The notes beneath the pieces were generated by a model, which saw only the letters and a program-made list of their open reading frames with translations, had not been told where the DNA came from and did not search any database. Shown here in pieces: positions 62,194-64,000 of a DNA stretch of 64,000 nt. The DNA comes from Marinobacterium ramblicola (GTDB lineage: Bacteria; Pseudomonadota; Gammaproteobacteria; Pseudomonadales; Balneatricaceae), in the NCBI RefSeq assembly GCF_019084545.1, contig NZ_JAHREP010000021.1, positions 1-64,000 of the forward strand, read 5' to 3'. Within the stretch, counting starts at the first letter, position 1; every line of letters begins with the position of its first letter. Both the position numbers and the translations under genes were made by a program.

Positions 62194-63026
62194 TGCCGGG
62201 AGTCCTCTCCATTCTGCATGGCATCTATCGGCTCGGACTCAGTATCGATCAGGTCGAGCAGCATCCCCAACTTATGCTCGATATCTTCGAGCAGGGTACT
62301 GCTGATACCGTCGACTCGCGGCGTCACCACCTCCTCCAGTTGCACGATACTGCGCTGACTTTCCCGCAAGGCTTGCAGCAGGTTCCTTGAGCGCTTCTTG
62401 TTACTGTCAGTCAGTTGCTCAATACGGTGCAGGGTATGACGTAACTGGTCATCCAGATCCTCAAGATGCTCACTTACCGCCAGTATCCCCTTGCTTAAGG
62501 AGTGGTTGACCCCCTCAACCTGATGCTCCAGCTGAAAAACCGCATCACGAAAACGGGACAGGAACTGCTCGCCCTCCCGGTCCATATAGATCGCCAGCAG
62601 CTCCTCAGGCAGCAGCGCCCGGTTGCGTCCGTCGGTACGGATGCGGTATTCGCCGCCATGGGTACAGTAGGGCTTGAGGTGGCCACTGGGGATCTCGATC
62701 CTGAGAATCGGGCGAGACTTGGCGAGATTTTCGGTGTAGATCTTCAACTCGATATTGGGGATGCACTCGGTGGCCTTATTGACCACCAGCAGGCGGGCAC
62801 GGTCATCGACGTCACACCCGACCACTCGACCGCGTTGCACGCCATCAGGACTGGTGTACTCATCGATGCCAATCAGCAGGGTACCGCCAAGCGGGGAGTT
62901 GGCAAACGCAACCAGGTCGGCACTGCGAACCGCCTGTACCTCACGTTTGAAATCGACGTTAACCCCCTCCGGCGCCGCCAGCAGTTGCTGGGTACGCCGA
63001 CTGAGACGTCGAAACTCCCGCTGCAT
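62190..63026 (-). CDS. AlbA_2 (Schlafen-like) domain protein with coiled coil
   Basis: The 278-residue protein has an AlbA_2/divergent-AAA_4 nucleic-acid-binding domain at about 15-140 (VNVDFKREVQAVRSADLVA, FANSPLGGTLLIGIDEYTSP, YRIRTDGRNRALLPEELLAI). A long helical, coiled-coil region follows (about 150-265). No helicase or nuclease domain follows, so it is a short, possibly regulatory member. It is coupled by an ATGA overlap to a HAD phosphatase and is 17 bases from a small membrane-protein gene upstream. Function unknown. Confidence 0.82.
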   Translation of the reverse strand: MQREFRRLSRRTQQLLAAPEGVNVDFKREVQAVRSADLVAFANSPLGGTLLIGIDEYTSPDGVQRGRVVGCDVDDRARLLVVNKATECIPNIELKIYTENLAKSRPILRIEIPSGHLKPYCTHGGEYRIRTDGRNRALLPEELLAIYMDREGEQFLSRFRDAVFQLEHQVEGVNHSLSKGILAVSEHLEDLDDQLRHTLHRIEQLTDSNKKRSRNLLQALRESQRSIVQLEEVVTPRVDGISSTLLEDIEHKLGMLLDLIDTESEPIDAMQNGEDSRQ

Positions 63027-63042
63027 CCGTTAAGCCCCGACC

Positions 63043-63429
63043 TCAACCATACAGCGCATCGTCGAACGGATCGATCGGACGCGCCAGCATCTCGTCATCA
63101 CGAAAATAGAGCACACGCCCCTGAAACTTGAGCCCTTTGCCCGCAAACCATCGTTCCATCTGTTCACGCCCCTCTTCCGCCTGAGAACTGCGGAACCAGG
63201 CCAGCACTATGCGGTAGAAATAGAGACCGAACAGCGCTGCCGAAGCACCGAGGAAAAAGTCGGATGCCAGCGCAAACAGCAGCATCACCAGTCCAGCGAT
63301 CCACACCCTGCTTGCGCGTGCATCTTTGTACGCATCGTTGGCCAGCGTGAACTGCTCCTGGTACTTCAAGAAACGTCGGTAGTTCTGCTGCAGATCGAAC
63401 TTGTCGGCAGAGCTTAATTTTCTGTCCAT
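63043..63429 (-). CDS. Small membrane protein of unknown function
   Basis: About 128 residues with two hydrophobic segments in the middle (VWIAGLVMLLFALASDFFLG and ALFGLYFYRIVLAWF). The N-terminus is charged and the C-terminus ends RPIDPFDDALYG. Start ATG 63429 is chosen because AGGACGATATAGG precedes it; an open frame continues 21 codons upstream without a better site. I do not recognise the family. It is placed between pepN and the AlbA_2 gene on the same strand and is probably cotranscribed with the latter. Confidence 0.6.
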   Translation of the reverse strand: MDRKLSSADKFDLQQNYRRFLKYQEQFTLANDAYKDARASRVWIAGLVMLLFALASDFFLGASAALFGLYFYRIVLAWFRSSQAEEGREQMERWFAGKGLKFQGRVLYFRDDEMLARPIDPFDDALYG

Positions 63430-63497
63430 CCTATATCGTCCTGACAATTGTGTTGTTTTCGTTTGCTTCAGACTATCCAGCGCCAAGAGCATCCGGC

Positions 63498-64000
63498 CTA
63501 CGCCAGACTCTTACTGACCACTTCATACACATCTCGCGACAGCTCACCACTGTCAAGAATCCGCGTAAGCTGATTTTTCATCAACCCCTGTACCTGATCA
63601 GGATAGCGCTTCCACCGCGTCAGCGGTGTCAGCAGCCTGGAGGCGATCTGCGGATTCTGCTTGTTAAGCTGGATGATCCAGTCCGCCAGGTAGGCGTAAC
63701 CACTGCCATCGGCAGCATGAAAATTCACTGCATTCTGGCCACAGAAAGCGGCAACCACCGCACGCAGCTTGTTGGGGTTGCGTGCATCGAACAGAGGGTG
63801 CTCCTGCAACCACTGCACACGCTCCAGAGCGCCGGGCCAGGGATCGCTGGCCTGGATCGAGAACCACTGGTTCATCACCAGCGCCTCATGCTGCCATTGC
63901 GCCTGGAATTCGGCCAGCAGGCGTTCGCCCGCCTGACGGAACCCGGAATGCACGACCAACGCCAGTGCCGACTGTTGATCGGTCATGTTGTCGGCGTTAT
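63498..64000 (-). CDS. pepN: Aminopeptidase N, C-terminal part (runs off the right edge)
   Basis: The frame is open to the right edge and reads NADNMTDQQSALALVV, then helical repeats typical of the C-terminal domain of the M1 aminopeptidase PepN (NPNKLRAVVAAFCGQNAVNFH, LADWIIQLNKQNPQIASRLL, RWKRYPDQ), ending at the stop 63498. Catalytic HExxH lies outside the window. PepN trims N-terminal residues from peptides in the cytoplasm. The ATG inside NADNM is not the gene start. Confidence 0.9.
   Translation of the reverse strand, partial: NADNMTDQQSALALVVHSGFRQAGERLLAEFQAQWQHEALVMNQWFSIQASDPWPGALERVQWLQEHPLFDARNPNKLRAVVAAFCGQNAVNFHAADGSGYAYLADWIIQLNKQNPQIASRLLTPLTRWKRYPDQVQGLMKNQLTRILDSGELSRDVYEVVSKSLA

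Overview
The window looks like chromosomal DNA of a gammaproteobacterium, most likely a marine Oceanospirillales/Pseudomonadales-type heterotroph. That placement is an inference from gene content: rlmL, rmf, pyrD and a DUF2835 gene lie together, with hrpA, ptsP, mqo, selO, a trimeric-type porin and a MoxR/DUF58/TgpA set. I see no rRNA, tRNA, insertion sequence, prophage or CRISPR array.

Region 1 (1-12868) is a catabolic island for quinate/shikimate. It holds a fused 3-dehydroshikimate dehydratase (quiC), an NAD-type shikimate/quinate dehydrogenase, a type II dehydroquinase, a complete DctPQM TRAP importer, an AEC-family carrier and the last codons of a TctA-like permease. Its regulators are one IclR and two GntR/FCD proteins, and a RidA protein is also present. 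The expected flow is quinate or shikimate to 3-dehydroquinate/3-dehydroshikimate to protocatechuate; ring-cleavage genes are not in the window. Most unusual is a two-gene pair at 2021-3697 that looks like a split, order-reversed copy of quiC whose catalytic metal ligands have been changed or lost. The quiC promoter and the promoter of this pair share a 13-bp near-identical palindrome and an identical 13-bp AT-rich element.

Region 2 (12903-32465) is mostly housekeeping: selO, a porin, hrpA, an acyl-CoA ligase coupled to a class II glutamine amidotransferase, a bactofilin overlapping an M23 peptidase, ppnN, a PIN-PhoH ATPase, mqo behind a hairpin-rich leader, yidD, an MscS channel, an SH3b membrane protein, a glutaredoxin and an unlisted 47-residue membrane miniprotein.

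Region 3 (32235-43862) carries signalling and an uncharacterised modification pair. There is a four-CBS/PAS/GGDEF/EAL protein coupled to a 76-residue unknown, then ptsP, then an ATP-grasp ligase overlapping a large N-formylglutamate-amidohydrolase-like/DUF1704 (HExxxH) protein. A double-receiver protein with one pseudo-receiver faces a chemoreceptor whose sensor is C-terminal and cytoplasmic. The ligase/metallopeptidase pair is the best candidate for a poorly described system.

Region 4 (43981-64000) contains YgjP-TgpA-DUF58-MoxR, a renalase-like oxidase coupled to an exported glutathione peroxidase, a SlyD-type isomerase, amt without glnK, rlmL, rmf, pyrD, DUF2835, an orphan BatD-like protein, a potassium channel, a YfcH-like epimerase, riboflavin synthase, a hemerythrin, a HAD phosphatase coupled to an AlbA_2 protein, a small membrane protein and the C-terminal part of pepN.
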